Part shown: positions 16,850-25,532 of the stretch, one piece after another
Numbering within the stretch: the first letter of the stretch is position 1
Layout: each line of letters begins with the position of its first letter
From: Caballeronia grimmiae
GTDB lineage: Bacteria > Pseudomonadota > Gammaproteobacteria > Burkholderiales > Burkholderiaceae
NCBI RefSeq assembly: GCF_000698555.1
Contig: NZ_JFHE01000010.1
Coordinates: 62,001 to 126,000, forward strand
Direction of reading: 5' to 3'
Length of the DNA: 64,000 nucleotides
Notes under the pieces: generated by a model
Told to the model about the DNA's origin: nothing
Seen by the model: only the letters and a program-made list of their open reading frames with translations
The model's database searches: none
Translations under genes and position numbers: made by a program

Positions 16850-18202
16850 TTATCGACCGCGGTCCTCGATTGCTTCGAAGCCGCCCTCGGGCACCGCGCC
16901 CATCGACATGAACAGCGTCCGCAATTCCGTGCTCAATCCGTGAAAGTGGCACATGAAGGTGCGCGGATTGGCGAAGTACCACGGCGTATTCAGTTCGTGG
17001 AAGCTCAGAAGGTCGGGCGAGTCCGGCTCGGGGCATAGACCGTGAGAGAGCGTTTCCTCGAGGAATATGAACTGGTCGCCGTGGCTTGAGAATGTGTATT
17101 TAACGTCGTCGATTCGAAGCACGCGTGAGAGCACGCTTTGCAAGACGTTCTGATTCGCTTCCGTGCGACGAAAACCCATCACGCCAGAGTTGAAACGCCA
17201 GCCGCAGATATCGGCCGTCAAGATGCGGTCGCGGCCTTCGGTGAACCGTTCGAGCCTGACCGTAGGGTCGGTCACGAGAATGTCGGCGTCCACCCAGAAA
17301 ACCCACTCATGATGTGGCAGATACTTGTCCAGCAGAAATGGCTTCGACCAGTTGCCGCACGCCTCGCGCGGGAAATCAGCGGGAACATCGCGATGCTGAT
17401 AGAGCGTATAGCCGTTTCGTTCGCAATAGGCGCGGAGGCTGGCCTCTCCATAACGCGCATAACTCGCGATATTCGGCGTGTATAACGAGACGACAGCAAT
17501 TGGTCTCCCCGGCTGATACACCGTCAATGGCTCATCGGTCACGTGCCCGGGCGGCGGCATGTCGAAGAGCCGGAGATCGCCCGCCGCATGGCACTCGTTG
17601 AGGTGTCGCGCGAACACGGCACGCCAGCGCGGACCATACTTGCTATAAAGTTGCGGCGTATAAATGAGCGACACCGCAACGACCGGCATGCCAAGAAGAT
17701 CCGGATGCTGACCCGACCACATCGATGCAAGCGGAATCACGCCGTTGAGATAGTCCCAGTCCGGCACGGTCGGAAACGCTTCGAGCAGTTCCTTCTCCGT
17801 CACGAACTTGCCGAATTCAAAGTACGCGCGGCATTTCGCGGCCATGTCGCGAGCAATGCGCCGCGTTTCATCATTGCTTCGGATAACGAATATTTCCGTA
17901 TTGATGCCGAAGTGACCCTGAGTCACGAGACTGTCGCGTCCTTCCATGATTCGCGCGAAATCCTCGAATCGGACAAAGAGCGCGTGCTCGGTCGCAAAGA
18001 TGAGAATCTCGCCGTCTGCCGCGCGGGCGAGACGGTCACTGATCATCTGATACTTGAAAAGCACGCCCAGTTCAAGCGAATCGGCGCTGCTGGAAATAAG
18101 TTCTTCGACGTAAGCCGCATGCGTCCTGCGGCAGAACTCGACGTGATTGTCGCGAGAATGGATCGCGTGGCGGCTGGAGAAGCAGCTATGGAGTGTGACC
18201 AT
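16850..18202 (-). CDS. Glycosyltransferase, galactosyltransferase GMA12/MNN10-like, with a degenerate N-terminal repeat
   Basis: 450 residues with two related halves. The C-terminal half (about 230-440) is a GT-A nucleotide-sugar transferase: it starts with IAVVSLYTP, has the metal-binding DxD in WVFWVDADILVTD, and the acceptor-side motif WRFNSGVMGFRR. The N-terminal half (1-220) follows the same order, with GEILIFATEHALFV where the DxD should be and HFGINTEIFVIRS in the equivalent later position. This looks like a duplicated domain that lost catalysis. No signal or membrane anchor is seen. The gene stands alone, 3.6 kb from the glycan cluster. Confidence 0.75.
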   Translation of the reverse strand: MVTLHSCFSSRHAIHSRDNHVEFCRRTHAAYVEELISSSADSLELGVLFKYQMISDRLARAADGEILIFATEHALFVRFEDFARIMEGRDSLVTQGHFGINTEIFVIRSNDETRRIARDMAAKCRAYFEFGKFVTEKELLEAFPTVPDWDYLNGVIPLASMWSGQHPDLLGMPVVAVSLIYTPQLYSKYGPRWRAVFARHLNECHAAGDLRLFDMPPPGHVTDEPLTVYQPGRPIAVVSLYTPNIASYARYGEASLRAYCERNGYTLYQHRDVPADFPREACGNWSKPFLLDKYLPHHEWVFWVDADILVTDPTVRLERFTEGRDRILTADICGWRFNSGVMGFRRTEANQNVLQSVLSRVLRIDDVKYTFSSHGDQFIFLEETLSHGLCPEPDSPDLLSFHELNTPWYFANPRTFMCHFHGLSTELRTLFMSMGAVPEGGFEAIEDRGR

Positions 18203-18582
18203 GTCGGATCAGGATCGGATAGGCGAAAGCGTGACGCGCGGCGCATGCCGCCGCGCAAGAGGGACTCAGCATATCCGTCAGCGTGAACCGACTTGCAAAT
18301 TATTGCGTCATTCGAAGCACTGATAGTCAGCGGCGCAATCGTCCCGCACAGAATTGTAGGACGCGATGCGGCGCGCAAAGCAGCGTCATTGAGTCTTCAT
18401 CCTTCTTCCGTTTCCTGCGATCACGCTGACCTCTCCGTCGCATCTTGCGGCGCAACGCATGGTAGCGGACGCGGGCCTGCGCCGCGCCTTGCCTCCCGGC
18501 TATCAAAAAGCGCCCACGCCGGTCCGCCGCGCGGTTATCCTTCGAACACGACATCCTTCTCCATTCGACAAGGAGCCCGCGC
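18203..18582. other. Divergent intergenic interval
   Basis: About 380 bp between the divergent glycosyltransferase and flavin monooxygenase genes. It should contain both promoters. I found no strong consensus hexamers, no sigma-54 match and no coding frame of family-like sequence. Confidence 0.5.
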
Positions 18583-20196
18583 ATGCCCGATACGACCGAC
18601 GTGTTGATTGCAGGCGCAGGCCCGGTCGGCCTGATGCTCGCCGCCGAATTGCGCCGCGATGGCGTCGATGTCCGCGTGATCGACGCCCATACCGGGCGCA
18701 CCTTCTTCGTGAAGGCGCTGGGCGTTACTGCGCGCACGCTCGAACTGTTCGAGGATCTGGGCGTCGTCCACGAGGCGATCGATGCTGGCATCTGGCTGAC
18801 CGGCGCGGACGCCTATCGTGACGGCGAGCTTGCGTCGAGCACGCCGGTGCCGCGCGAAGGTCTGCCGTACGGGGCCTTGTCGCTTGCACAGCATGAGACG
18901 GAGCGCATCCTCGAGCGCGCGCTTGCGCGGCATGGCGGGCGCGTCGAGTACGGCACGACGCTCATCGATTTCGCAGAAGATGCGGACGGCGTGACATGCA
19001 ACCTGCAATCGCCCGATGGCGCGGCGAGCGTGTTGCGCTGCCGATGGCTCGTCGGTTGCGACGGCGCGCGCAGCACCGTGCGCCGGCATCTGAATGTCCC
19101 GTTCGACGGCGACCGCTATCCGCAGACGTTCATGCTCGCCGATCTCGATGTCGACTGGCATCTGCCGCGCGGCCCGATGATCCGCATCAGTCACTCGGCG
19201 GCTGCCGACGGTCGCGGCGCGGCGACGCTTGCAGCCGTGCCGGTGCGCGGATCGCCGCGCCGGTATCGCATGTCGATAGTGCTGCCGCCCGACGACGCCG
19301 CCCGCCTCCAAGCCGTCGCCGCGCCGGATTTCGCGGAGATCGAACGCATCATGCTGCCGGTCCTGCCCGGCGGCACGCGCTTGTCGTCGATGCATTGGTC
19401 GTCGGTGTATCGCGTGAGTCATCGGATTGCGGCGCATTACGTGCAAGGACGCGTCTTCCTTGCCGGCGATGCCGCGCACATTCATCCGCCGGTCGGCGGC
19501 CTGGGCATGAACACGGGCGTGCAGGACGCGCACAACCTCGCGTGGAAACTGACGCTCGCGGCGCGCGGACTCGCGGGCCGGTCGCTGCTGGACAGTTACG
19601 AAGCGGAACGGCGTCCAGTCGGGCTGGACGTGGTGGAATCGACGAGCCGCGCGCTCAACACCGTACTCGCTCATGGCGAAGTGAGGCCCGCGATGCGCGA
19701 GACGCAATTGCTCGTTGGCTATCGCGGCAGCCCGATCGTCGCGGATGCGTGCGACCACCTCGCGCCCGAGTTGCCCGCGCCGGGCGATCGCGTGCCGGAG
19801 ATCGGCGGCTTGTTGGAGGATTTCATCGGCCATCGACAGCGGCTTGCGGCGCATATCGGCCACGCAAGACACACGCTCATCGGCTATTGCGCGGACGATA
19901 CGGGCGACCGCGCCGCTGCTTCGTTCGACGCCGTCGCCGATGCGTGGCGCGGCGCGCTCGGCGCGGCATCGAATGCGGTACTGATCGCAGCGCCGGGGAC
20001 GGCGTGCAACGCGAGCGAAGCGTATCGCGTGCTCACCGATTCTGCTGGAGAATTCGCCGGCGCATTCGGCGCACGAAGCGGCATGATGTGGGCCGTGCGG
20101 CCCGACGGACATATCGGCTTCAGAAGCGGCGACTGCTCGGCTGTCGCGCTGATGGCGTGGCTCGACAGCGCCCTTGGCGGCGCCCGTCGAGCCTGA
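18583..20196 (+). CDS. FAD-dependent aromatic monooxygenase (PheA/TfdB/MhpA-type)
   Basis: A 537-residue group A flavoprotein hydroxylase. It shows the dinucleotide motif DVLIAGAGPVGLMLAAEL near the start, the DG motif LVGCDGARSTVRRHL near residue 155, and the second FAD motif [24 protein letters not shown] near residue 295. The C-terminal thioredoxin-like domain typical of the phenol-hydroxylase group follows. AAGGAG precedes the ATG. The likely reaction is NAD(P)H-dependent ortho-hydroxylation of a phenolic compound. No ring-cleavage gene is adjacent, so the substrate cannot be inferred from context. Confidence 0.88.
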   Translation: MPDTTDVLIAGAGPVGLMLAAELRRDGVDVRVIDAHTGRTFFVKALGVTARTLELFEDLGVVHEAIDAGIWLTGADAYRDGELASSTPVPREGLPYGALSLAQHETERILERALARHGGRVEYGTTLIDFAEDADGVTCNLQSPDGAASVLRCRWLVGCDGARSTVRRHLNVPFDGDRYPQTFMLADLDVDWHLPRGPMIRISHSAAADGRGAATLAAVPVRGSPRRYRMSIVLPPDDAARLQAVAAPDFAEIERIMLPVLPGGTRLSSMHWSSVYRVSHRIAAHYVQGRVFLAGDAAHIHPPVGGLGMNTGVQDAHNLAWKLTLAARGLAGRSLLDSYEAERRPVGLDVVESTSRALNTVLAHGEVRPAMRETQLLVGYRGSPIVADACDHLAPELPAPGDRVPEIGGLLEDFIGHRQRLAAHIGHARHTLIGYCADDTGDRAAASFDAVADAWRGALGAASNAVLIAAPGTACNASEAYRVLTDSAGEFAGAFGARSGMMWAVRPDGHIGFRSGDCSAVALMAWLDSALGGARRA

Positions 20197-20211
20197 ACGT
20201 GGACGCCGCGA

Positions 20212-20448
20212 TCACCCCGCCGCCATTTGCAGCTCTTTCGGCACGTGCCGGCCGTCCAGCTCGTCCTTCCCATACTGGATGGCGAACTGCTCGGCCGCCC
20301 GCGCCGTGTCGAAAGGCCGGAACGGCCCGACCGCGCGCCGTACGCCGCCGGGTCGCTCGATCAATACCGTCGATACGAATTCGCCCGCCGCATGCACGAC
20401 GACCGCCGACAACTCGCAGCCTTGATAGTCGACTGGAATGGAGTCCAT
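20212..20448 (-). CDS. Small conserved-type protein of unknown function
   Basis: 78 residues, soluble, mixed alpha/beta composition. The ATG at 20446-20448 has GAGG seven nt upstream. The centre contains RRAVGPFRPFDTARAAEQFA, resembling small DUF proteins common in Burkholderia, but I cannot name a family. It converges on the monooxygenase gene with 15 nt between stops. Confidence 0.55.
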   Translation of the reverse strand: MDSIPVDYQGCELSAVVVHAAGEFVSTVLIERPGGVRRAVGPFRPFDTARAAEQFAIQYGKDELDGRHVPKELQMAAG

Positions 20449-20695
20449 TGCTGACCTCGTTACGATTGATGTGGCCGAACCATGCAGGCATTCGACGCGA
20501 AAGCCGCTCGTCGGTCGAGCGTGCCTGCGCGGTTTCGCGAAGCGGGTCGGTAAGCCTCATATGTAGCGCTGATCGCGTGATCCGCCCGTGCGTCGACGAA
20601 CATTCGCCGCGACCGGACAGGCTCGTTTGTGCATGCTTCTCATTTAGCCGCTAAGCTCGACCTAGCGTCCAGGACGAGGACGCTCCACATTCGCC

Positions 20696-21715
20696 ATGAA
20701 TCCCTGCTCGATGACACCAATTCGACCGCAACGACAACATAAAATTATCGGCTGGGCACTCGCCTGCGCCGCTGTCGCCTTCATCAGCGCCAACGCGCAC
20801 GCTCAGGAATTTTCCGTCCTCGCCGGGCCGCTCAAGAGCAATAGTCAGAACACGTATTCATGGGAGGCGAACTATCGCGAAGGCCTCGGACCCTATGCCG
20901 CGTGGAGCTTCTCGTGGCTCAACGAAGGCCATATTCCGAATCATCATCGGGATGGTCAGGCGGTACAGTTGTGGGGCCGGCTGCCGCTGATGAACAACCG
21001 GCTGGAGTTGTCGGCGGGCGCGGGGCCGTATCGGTACTTCGATACCAGCGAGGCGCAGGCGGGCGGCGACTATTCGAACACGCACGGCTGGGGCGCGATG
21101 TTGACGCTGCGCGCGGCGTATTACTTCGATAATCGATGGATCGCGCAAGTAAAGCTCAATCACGTGCAGGCGTTCGGCGGCCCGGACACCACGGCCCTGC
21201 TCTTCGGCATCGGCTATCAGCTCGATGCGCCGAACGGTCACGGCCCGCGCGATAGTGCGCCTTCGCGCACGACCAACGTCACCGGCAACGAAGTCACCGT
21301 CATGCTCGGCACAACCGTGCTGAACAGCCTCGACTCGGAAACGAATCTCGCGGCAGGCATCGAGTATCGTCGCGGGCTTTGGCGTTATGTCGATTTCACC
21401 GCGTCGTATCTGCATGAAAGCGGGCATGTGCAGTCGCGGCGCGATGGCGTGGCGGCGCAACTCTGGGCGACGCGCGCATTCTTCGACGACCGCCTCACGC
21501 TCGGCGTCGGCGCGGGGCCGTATCTGTCCATCACGCAAAACGACGATCTTCCGCAGAGCCGCACCGGCGACGGACGCTTCGCGGGGCTGGTATCGCTGTC
21601 GGCGAGTTATCGCTTCACGAACCGCTGGCTCGCGCGGGTCACGTGGAACCGCATGGTGACGCGATACGACCGCGATGCGGACATCATCGCGGCGGGCGTC
21701 GGCATGCGCTTCTAA
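20696..21715 (+). CDS. Outer-membrane beta-barrel protein with two tandem homologous halves
   Basis: 339 residues. A signal peptide (about 1-36, ending ANAHA) precedes a mature protein rich in alternating hydrophobic/polar strands and ending in phenylalanine, a feature of BAM-inserted barrels. Residues about 38-180 and 195-339 are repeats: each runs strand, Y-R-x-GL-x-Y, a W/Y-S-Y/W-L segment, RDG-x-A-QLW, LxLxxGAGPY, then AxYRF/YYFxNRW and a terminal GxGxxF/L strand. Lipid A deacylase-like (PagL) or Omp_b-brl folds are possible. It lies just upstream of the glycan cluster on the same strand, 80 bp before the PIG-L gene. Confidence 0.72.
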   Translation: MNPCSMTPIRPQRQHKIIGWALACAAVAFISANAHAQEFSVLAGPLKSNSQNTYSWEANYREGLGPYAAWSFSWLNEGHIPNHHRDGQAVQLWGRLPLMNNRLELSAGAGPYRYFDTSEAQAGGDYSNTHGWGAMLTLRAAYYFDNRWIAQVKLNHVQAFGGPDTTALLFGIGYQLDAPNGHGPRDSAPSRTTNVTGNEVTVMLGTTVLNSLDSETNLAAGIEYRRGLWRYVDFTASYLHESGHVQSRRDGVAAQLWATRAFFDDRLTLGVGAGPYLSITQNDDLPQSRTGDGRFAGLVSLSASYRFTNRWLARVTWNRMVTRYDRDADIIAAGVGMRF

Positions 21716-21743
21716 CGCGCCGGCTTCCGCGTGCAACGGGACG

Positions 21744-21759
21744 TGGCCCGTTATTTGCA
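21744..21759 (+). promoter_or_regulatory. Sigma-54 (-24/-12) promoter of the glycan cluster
   Basis: TGGCCCGTTATTTGCA fits the RpoN consensus TGGCACrNNNNTTGCw with one mismatch and exact GG-to-GC spacing. The expected start near 21771 leaves a 25-nt leader to the PIG-L ATG at 21796. An activator gene is not in the window. Confidence 0.65.
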
Positions 21760-21795
21760 CAAGAACGAGCCGTTCCCAGCACTCGACGCTCGCCC

Positions 21796-22515
21796 ATGTT
21801 CGAAGCCACGCCCAGACTTCTGGTGATTTCCCCGCATCTCGATGATGCCGTATTCGGTTGCGGCGCGTCGCTCGCGGGCGCGTCCCGGCCGCGCGTCTGC
21901 ACGGTTTTCACCGCCCTTCCCGCCAACGACCTCCATACCGACTGGGACGCGCAATGCGGCTTTACCGGCGCGCTCGAAGCGATGACCGCGCGCATCGAAG
22001 AGGACAAGCGTGCGCTCGGCGTCCTCGGCGCCGCGCCCTACCATCTCGGCTTTCTCGATTCGCAATACGCTCCCGATGCGTCCGAGTCCGCCAGGCCGAC
22101 GCGCGACGCGATTGCGCAGGCGTTGATCGATGCGATCGACGAGCATCGCCCGGATGCACTGCTGATGCCGCTCGGCCTCTTTCATTCCGATCATATCCTC
22201 GTGCATGAAGCCGCTTGCGATGCATGGCTGAAGCGCCCCGATGTACCGTGCTATGGATATGAGGAAGGGCTGTATCGCCGGATGCCTGGCATCGTGCAGC
22301 AACGCATGGCCGATCTCCTCGAACGTGGCATCGAAGCCACGCCGTACAACCCGCCGCTTCCCGCAGCGGCCGAGATGCAGCGCCGCGATGCGCTCAAGCG
22401 CGAAGCGGTGCGCGTCTATGCCAGCCAGTTGAAGGCCTTCGGCGACGATGGATACGACGACGTTTTCATGCCCGAACGTTACTGGACACTGAAACTCGCA
22501 GAGGACCGCCGATGA
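21796..22515 (+). CDS. PIG-L/LmbE-family zinc deacetylase
   Basis: A 239-residue N-acetylhexosamine-type deacetylase. The zinc site motifs are ISPHLDDAVFGCG near the N-terminus and HSDHILVHEA near residue 135. Family members remove acetyl groups from GlcNAc-containing lipids, thiols or polysaccharide intermediates (for example MshB, BshB and PIG-L). Its stop overlaps the next ATG (ATGA), and it is the first gene behind the sigma-54 promoter. It suggests an amino-sugar in the glycan that is deacetylated in the cytoplasm. Confidence 0.9.
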   Translation: MFEATPRLLVISPHLDDAVFGCGASLAGASRPRVCTVFTALPANDLHTDWDAQCGFTGALEAMTARIEEDKRALGVLGAAPYHLGFLDSQYAPDASESARPTRDAIAQALIDAIDEHRPDALLMPLGLFHSDHILVHEAACDAWLKRPDVPCYGYEEGLYRRMPGIVQQRMADLLERGIEATPYNPPLPAAAEMQRRDALKREAVRVYASQLKAFGDDGYDDVFMPERYWTLKLAEDRR

Positions 22516-23432
22516 GCGCGGTCCCGCAACCGTCGCCGCTTTCGCATGACGCGCGGGCAGCCCGCATCAGCGTCGTCGTGCTCACGTATAACCGCGTCAA
22601 TCAGGTGCTCGACACGCTGGCGAGACTCGCCGCGTTGCCGGACCGCATCGACATCATCGTGGTCGACAACGCGTCCACCGATGACACGGCCGAACGCGTC
22701 ACGCAGGCCTTTCCGTTCGTAGAACTCGTCGTCGCGCCGTCGAACATGGGTGCCGCTGGCCGCAATCTCGGCGTGGACCGCGTGCGTACCGAATACGTCG
22801 CCTTTTGCGATGACGATACATGGTGGGGCGAGGGTTCGCTCTCTCGCGCAGTCGAGATGCTCGATGCCGCGCCGCGCGTCGCGGTGCTGAGTGCGCGCGT
22901 GGTCGTCGGTGAAGACGGCGCTGCCGACGAAACATGCGAACGCATGCGCGTGAGCCCGCTCGGCGCGCGTGGTTTGCCGGGGCCCTCGCTCGTCGGCTAT
23001 ATGGCCGGCGCAAGCGTCTTTCGCACGAGCATATTCAAAGCGATGGGCGGCTATGAACCGCGCCTCTTCATCGGCGGCGAGGAATCCCTGCTCGCGCTCG
23101 ACATGCTCGATCAGGGCCACGCGCTCGTGTATGCCGATGAGCTGGTGCTTCATCATCATCCTTCGCCGATACGCGACAGCGCGTTACGTCGACGGCTGCT
23201 TGCGCGTAACGCGGCGTGGGTCGCATGGCTGCGGCTGCCGTTGCGCGAAGCCATCGGCGCAAGCCTGCGTGCGTTGAACGTGATGCATCGTGAACGCACT
23301 TTGTCGCGCGATGCGCTGGACATGCTGCGCGCGCTGCCGTGGGCCTTGACCCGGCGGCGTGTAGTAGGCCGCCATGTTCAGATGATGCGCGCGATCGTTC
23401 GTGATGACGACCGCCGCCGCGATCCACGATGA
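22512..23432 (+). CDS. Family 2 glycosyltransferase
   Basis: A 306-residue GT-A enzyme. It has RISVVVLTYNRVNQVLDTL at the start of the nucleotide-binding domain, IIVVDNASTDDT, and the metal-binding triad in VAFCDDDTWW. The acceptor-side motif is GGYEPRLFIGGEESLLALDM. No C-terminal membrane helices are apparent, so it is a soluble or peripheral transferase. It is translationally coupled to the deacetylase (ATGA). About 235 nt without a gene follow, holding a second sigma-54 promoter. Confidence 0.9.
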   Translation: MSAVPQPSPLSHDARAARISVVVLTYNRVNQVLDTLARLAALPDRIDIIVVDNASTDDTAERVTQAFPFVELVVAPSNMGAAGRNLGVDRVRTEYVAFCDDDTWWGEGSLSRAVEMLDAAPRVAVLSARVVVGEDGAADETCERMRVSPLGARGLPGPSLVGYMAGASVFRTSIFKAMGGYEPRLFIGGEESLLALDMLDQGHALVYADELVLHHHPSPIRDSALRRRLLARNAAWVAWLRLPLREAIGASLRALNVMHRERTLSRDALDMLRALPWALTRRRVVGRHVQMMRAIVRDDDRRRDPR

Positions 23433-23559
23433 GCGCCATCGCACGAAACCACGCATAACTACAAGCAGCGTGTAAAACCGCGTCCTTGGCTAAGAAGCGT
23501 TTCAACGAAATTGCTTTCGTCTCCCGACGAACAAACGATTCTGCGCATTTTTCCGAGCG

Positions 23560-23575
23560 TGGCACAACGAATGCT
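23560..23575 (+). promoter_or_regulatory. Second sigma-54 (-24/-12) promoter inside the glycan cluster
   Basis: TGGCACAACGAATGCT matches TGGCACrNNNNTTGCw except for one base, with correct GG/GC spacing. The predicted start is near 23587, about 80 nt before the GTG of the GT4 gene. The surrounding 235-bp gap (23433-23667) holds no gene. Confidence 0.65.
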
Positions 23576-23667
23576 CAAAGCCGTGAAGGCTTCGAAGCGC
23601 GCCGCAATCCTTGAGCCGCGAGCGCTTCCAGGCTCATTCCAAACAACGCGGATCAAGGGGCCATCAC

Positions 23668-24957
23668 GTGAAGATCGCACTAATCAGTGAGCATGCGTCG
23701 CCTCTTGCGGTGGCGGGCGGTGTCGACAGCGGCGGGCAGAATATTTACGTCGCGCACGTCGCGCGTCATCTGGCGCGCAACGGCCATGAAGTCGATGTCT
23801 TTACGCGCCGCGACCGCTCGCTGCTGCCGCTCGTATCACGCTTCGAAGGCATCCAGAACATCCGCGTGATCAATGTTCCGGCGGGGCCGCCCGTGCAGTT
23901 GCCCAAAGAGCAGCTTCTGCCGCACATGGACGAATTCGCGCGCTTCATGATCGGCTACTTCAAGAAGCAGGCGACGCCTTATCACGTCGTGCATGCGAAT
24001 TTCTTCATGTCCGGGCTCGTCGGCATGCGCATCAAGGAAGCGCTCGGCACGCCGCTCGTCACGACATTCCATGCGCTTGGCCGCGTGCGCCGCATTCATC
24101 AGGGCGCAGGCGACGGCTTTCCCGATGAACGCTTCGATATCGAAGACGCGCTCGTGCGCGAGTCGGACTCCGTCATCGCGGAATGCCCGCAGGATGAAGC
24201 CGATCTGCTCTCGCTCTATCACGCCGATGCCTCGCGCATCGATCTCGTGCCGTGCGGTTTCGACAGCACCGAGTTTCATCCGATGAAGAAGGCCGAAGCC
24301 CGCGAACGCCTCGGCTGGCCGCAGGATCGCTTCATCGTGCTGCAGCTCGGGCGCATGGTTCCGCGCAAGGGCATCGATAACGTGGTGCGCGGCATCGGCA
24401 TATGCAATCGTGAGCTGAACGAAGAAGCGCATCTGTATGTCATCGGCGGCAACTCCGACGAAGCCAATGAGATCGCGACGCCCGAGATCGGCCGTTTGCG
24501 CGGCATCGCCGACGAGTGCGGCGTCGCCGACAAGGTGAACTTCCTTGGCCGTCATGGACGCCAACGCCTCAAAATCTTCTATAACGCGGCGGACGTATTC
24601 GTGACGACGCCGTGGTATGAACCGTTCGGCATCACCCCGCTCGAAGCGATGGCTTGCGGCCGGCCCGTGATTGGCGCGGACGTGGGCGGCATTCGCTATT
24701 CGGTCGCGCATCGCGAGACGGGCTTGCTCGTGCCGCCGAAAGACCCGGCCGCGCTCGCTGATGCACTCGCCGCCATCAAACGCGATGCCGCGCTCGCCGA
24801 ACGCATGGGCGAGGCCGGACTCGAACGCGCACGTGCGATGTTCACATGGGCGAGCGTTGCGCAATCGCTGGAGCGCGTCTATGCGCGCGTGGCGAATGTC
24901 GATACGGCCAGCGATGTGCAAAGCCGCCGCGCGGCCTACGGCGGTGCGAGCGCATGA
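23668..24957 (+). CDS. Family 4 glycosyltransferase (MshA/sucrose-phosphate-synthase-like)
   Basis: A 429-residue GT-B retaining transferase. The N-terminal loop AGGVDSGGQNIYV and the C-terminal EX7E motif in EPFGITPLEAMACGRPVIG are typical of GT4. I use the GTG at 23668-23670 (AAGGGG upstream), because the protein aligns from KIALISEHASPLA; the open frame extends 19 codons further upstream. It overlaps the next gene by ATGA. It would add a hexose or amino-hexose from an NDP-sugar. The pairing with a PIG-L enzyme recalls MshA/MshB, but the remaining cluster argues for a larger glycan. Confidence 0.9.
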   Translation: MKIALISEHASPLAVAGGVDSGGQNIYVAHVARHLARNGHEVDVFTRRDRSLLPLVSRFEGIQNIRVINVPAGPPVQLPKEQLLPHMDEFARFMIGYFKKQATPYHVVHANFFMSGLVGMRIKEALGTPLVTTFHALGRVRRIHQGAGDGFPDERFDIEDALVRESDSVIAECPQDEADLLSLYHADASRIDLVPCGFDSTEFHPMKKAEARERLGWPQDRFIVLQLGRMVPRKGIDNVVRGIGICNRELNEEAHLYVIGGNSDEANEIATPEIGRLRGIADECGVADKVNFLGRHGRQRLKIFYNAADVFVTTPWYEPFGITPLEAMACGRPVIGADVGGIRYSVAHRETGLLVPPKDPAALADALAAIKRDAALAERMGEAGLERARAMFTWASVAQSLERVYARVANVDTASDVQSRRAAYGGASA

Positions 24958-25532
24958 AGCCTGCTGTCTTTCTCGACAAGGACGGCACCCTGCTCGACGA
25001 CGTGCCCTATAACGTCGATCCCGCCAGGATGCGTCTGGCGCCCGGCGCATTCGATGCGCTCGCGACGTTCGCGCGAATGAAGGCGCCGATCGTCGTCATC
25101 AGCAATCAAAGCGGCGTCGCGCTGGGAAAGTTCGATGCATCCGCGCTCATCGATGTCGAACACAAGCTGCATGCGCTTGCCGCTGAGGCGGGTGCGACGC
25201 TCGCGGGCGTCTACTGGTGTCCGCATCATCCGCAAGGGACGGTGGCGCGTTATGCGCTGGCGTGCGATTGCCGCAAGCCTGCACCCGGCATGATCCAACG
25301 CGCCGCGCGTGAGCTCGGACTCGATCTCGAACGAAGCTGGTTCGTCGGCGATATCCTCGACGATATCGAGGCAGGACATCGCGCGGGCTGCCGCGCGGTG
25401 CTCATCGATAACGGCAACGAGACGGTGTGGCAGCGCGGCCCGCTGCGCGAGCCGGATGCAGTCGCGAGCGACATGCATGAAGCCGCGCGCATCATCGAGC
25501 GGGCGTGGCACGAGACGGAGCTGTCGACATGA
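24954..25532 (+). CDS. HAD-family phosphatase, D,D-heptose 1,7-bisphosphate phosphatase (GmhB)/HisB-N type
   Basis: 192 residues. HAD motif I is FLDKDGTLLDDVPYN, motif II is VVISNQSGVALG, a zinc-loop-like segment has CPHHPQG and CDCRKP, and motif IV is WFVGDILDDIEAG. These are the features of GmhB, which makes D-glycero-D-manno-heptose 1-phosphate on the way to ADP- or GDP-heptose. It is coupled to both neighbours by ATGA overlaps. With two GT9 genes downstream, it suggests a heptose or a related sugar phosphate in the product. Confidence 0.85.
   Translation: MKPAVFLDKDGTLLDDVPYNVDPARMRLAPGAFDALATFARMKAPIVVISNQSGVALGKFDASALIDVEHKLHALAAEAGATLAGVYWCPHHPQGTVARYALACDCRKPAPGMIQRAARELGLDLERSWFVGDILDDIEAGHRAGCRAVLIDNGNETVWQRGPLREPDAVASDMHEAARIIERAWHETELST

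Noticed and set aside
18535..20112. 525-codon minus-strand frame opposite the flavin monooxygenase
   Set aside because: Shadow frame, Arg/Ala/Asp-rich and without motifs; the + strand product has both FAD motifs.
21796..24957. Mycothiol-like pathway (MshA-type GT4 with PIG-L deacetylase)
   Set aside because: No MshC ligase or MshD acetyltransferase, and the same operon continues with two GT9, carbamoyltransferase and UXS genes, which fits a glycan better.
25506..25521. TGGCACGAGACGGAGC as a third sigma-54 promoter
   Set aside because: The -24 element fits but the -12 TTGC is missing, and it lies inside a coding gene where downstream genes overlap.
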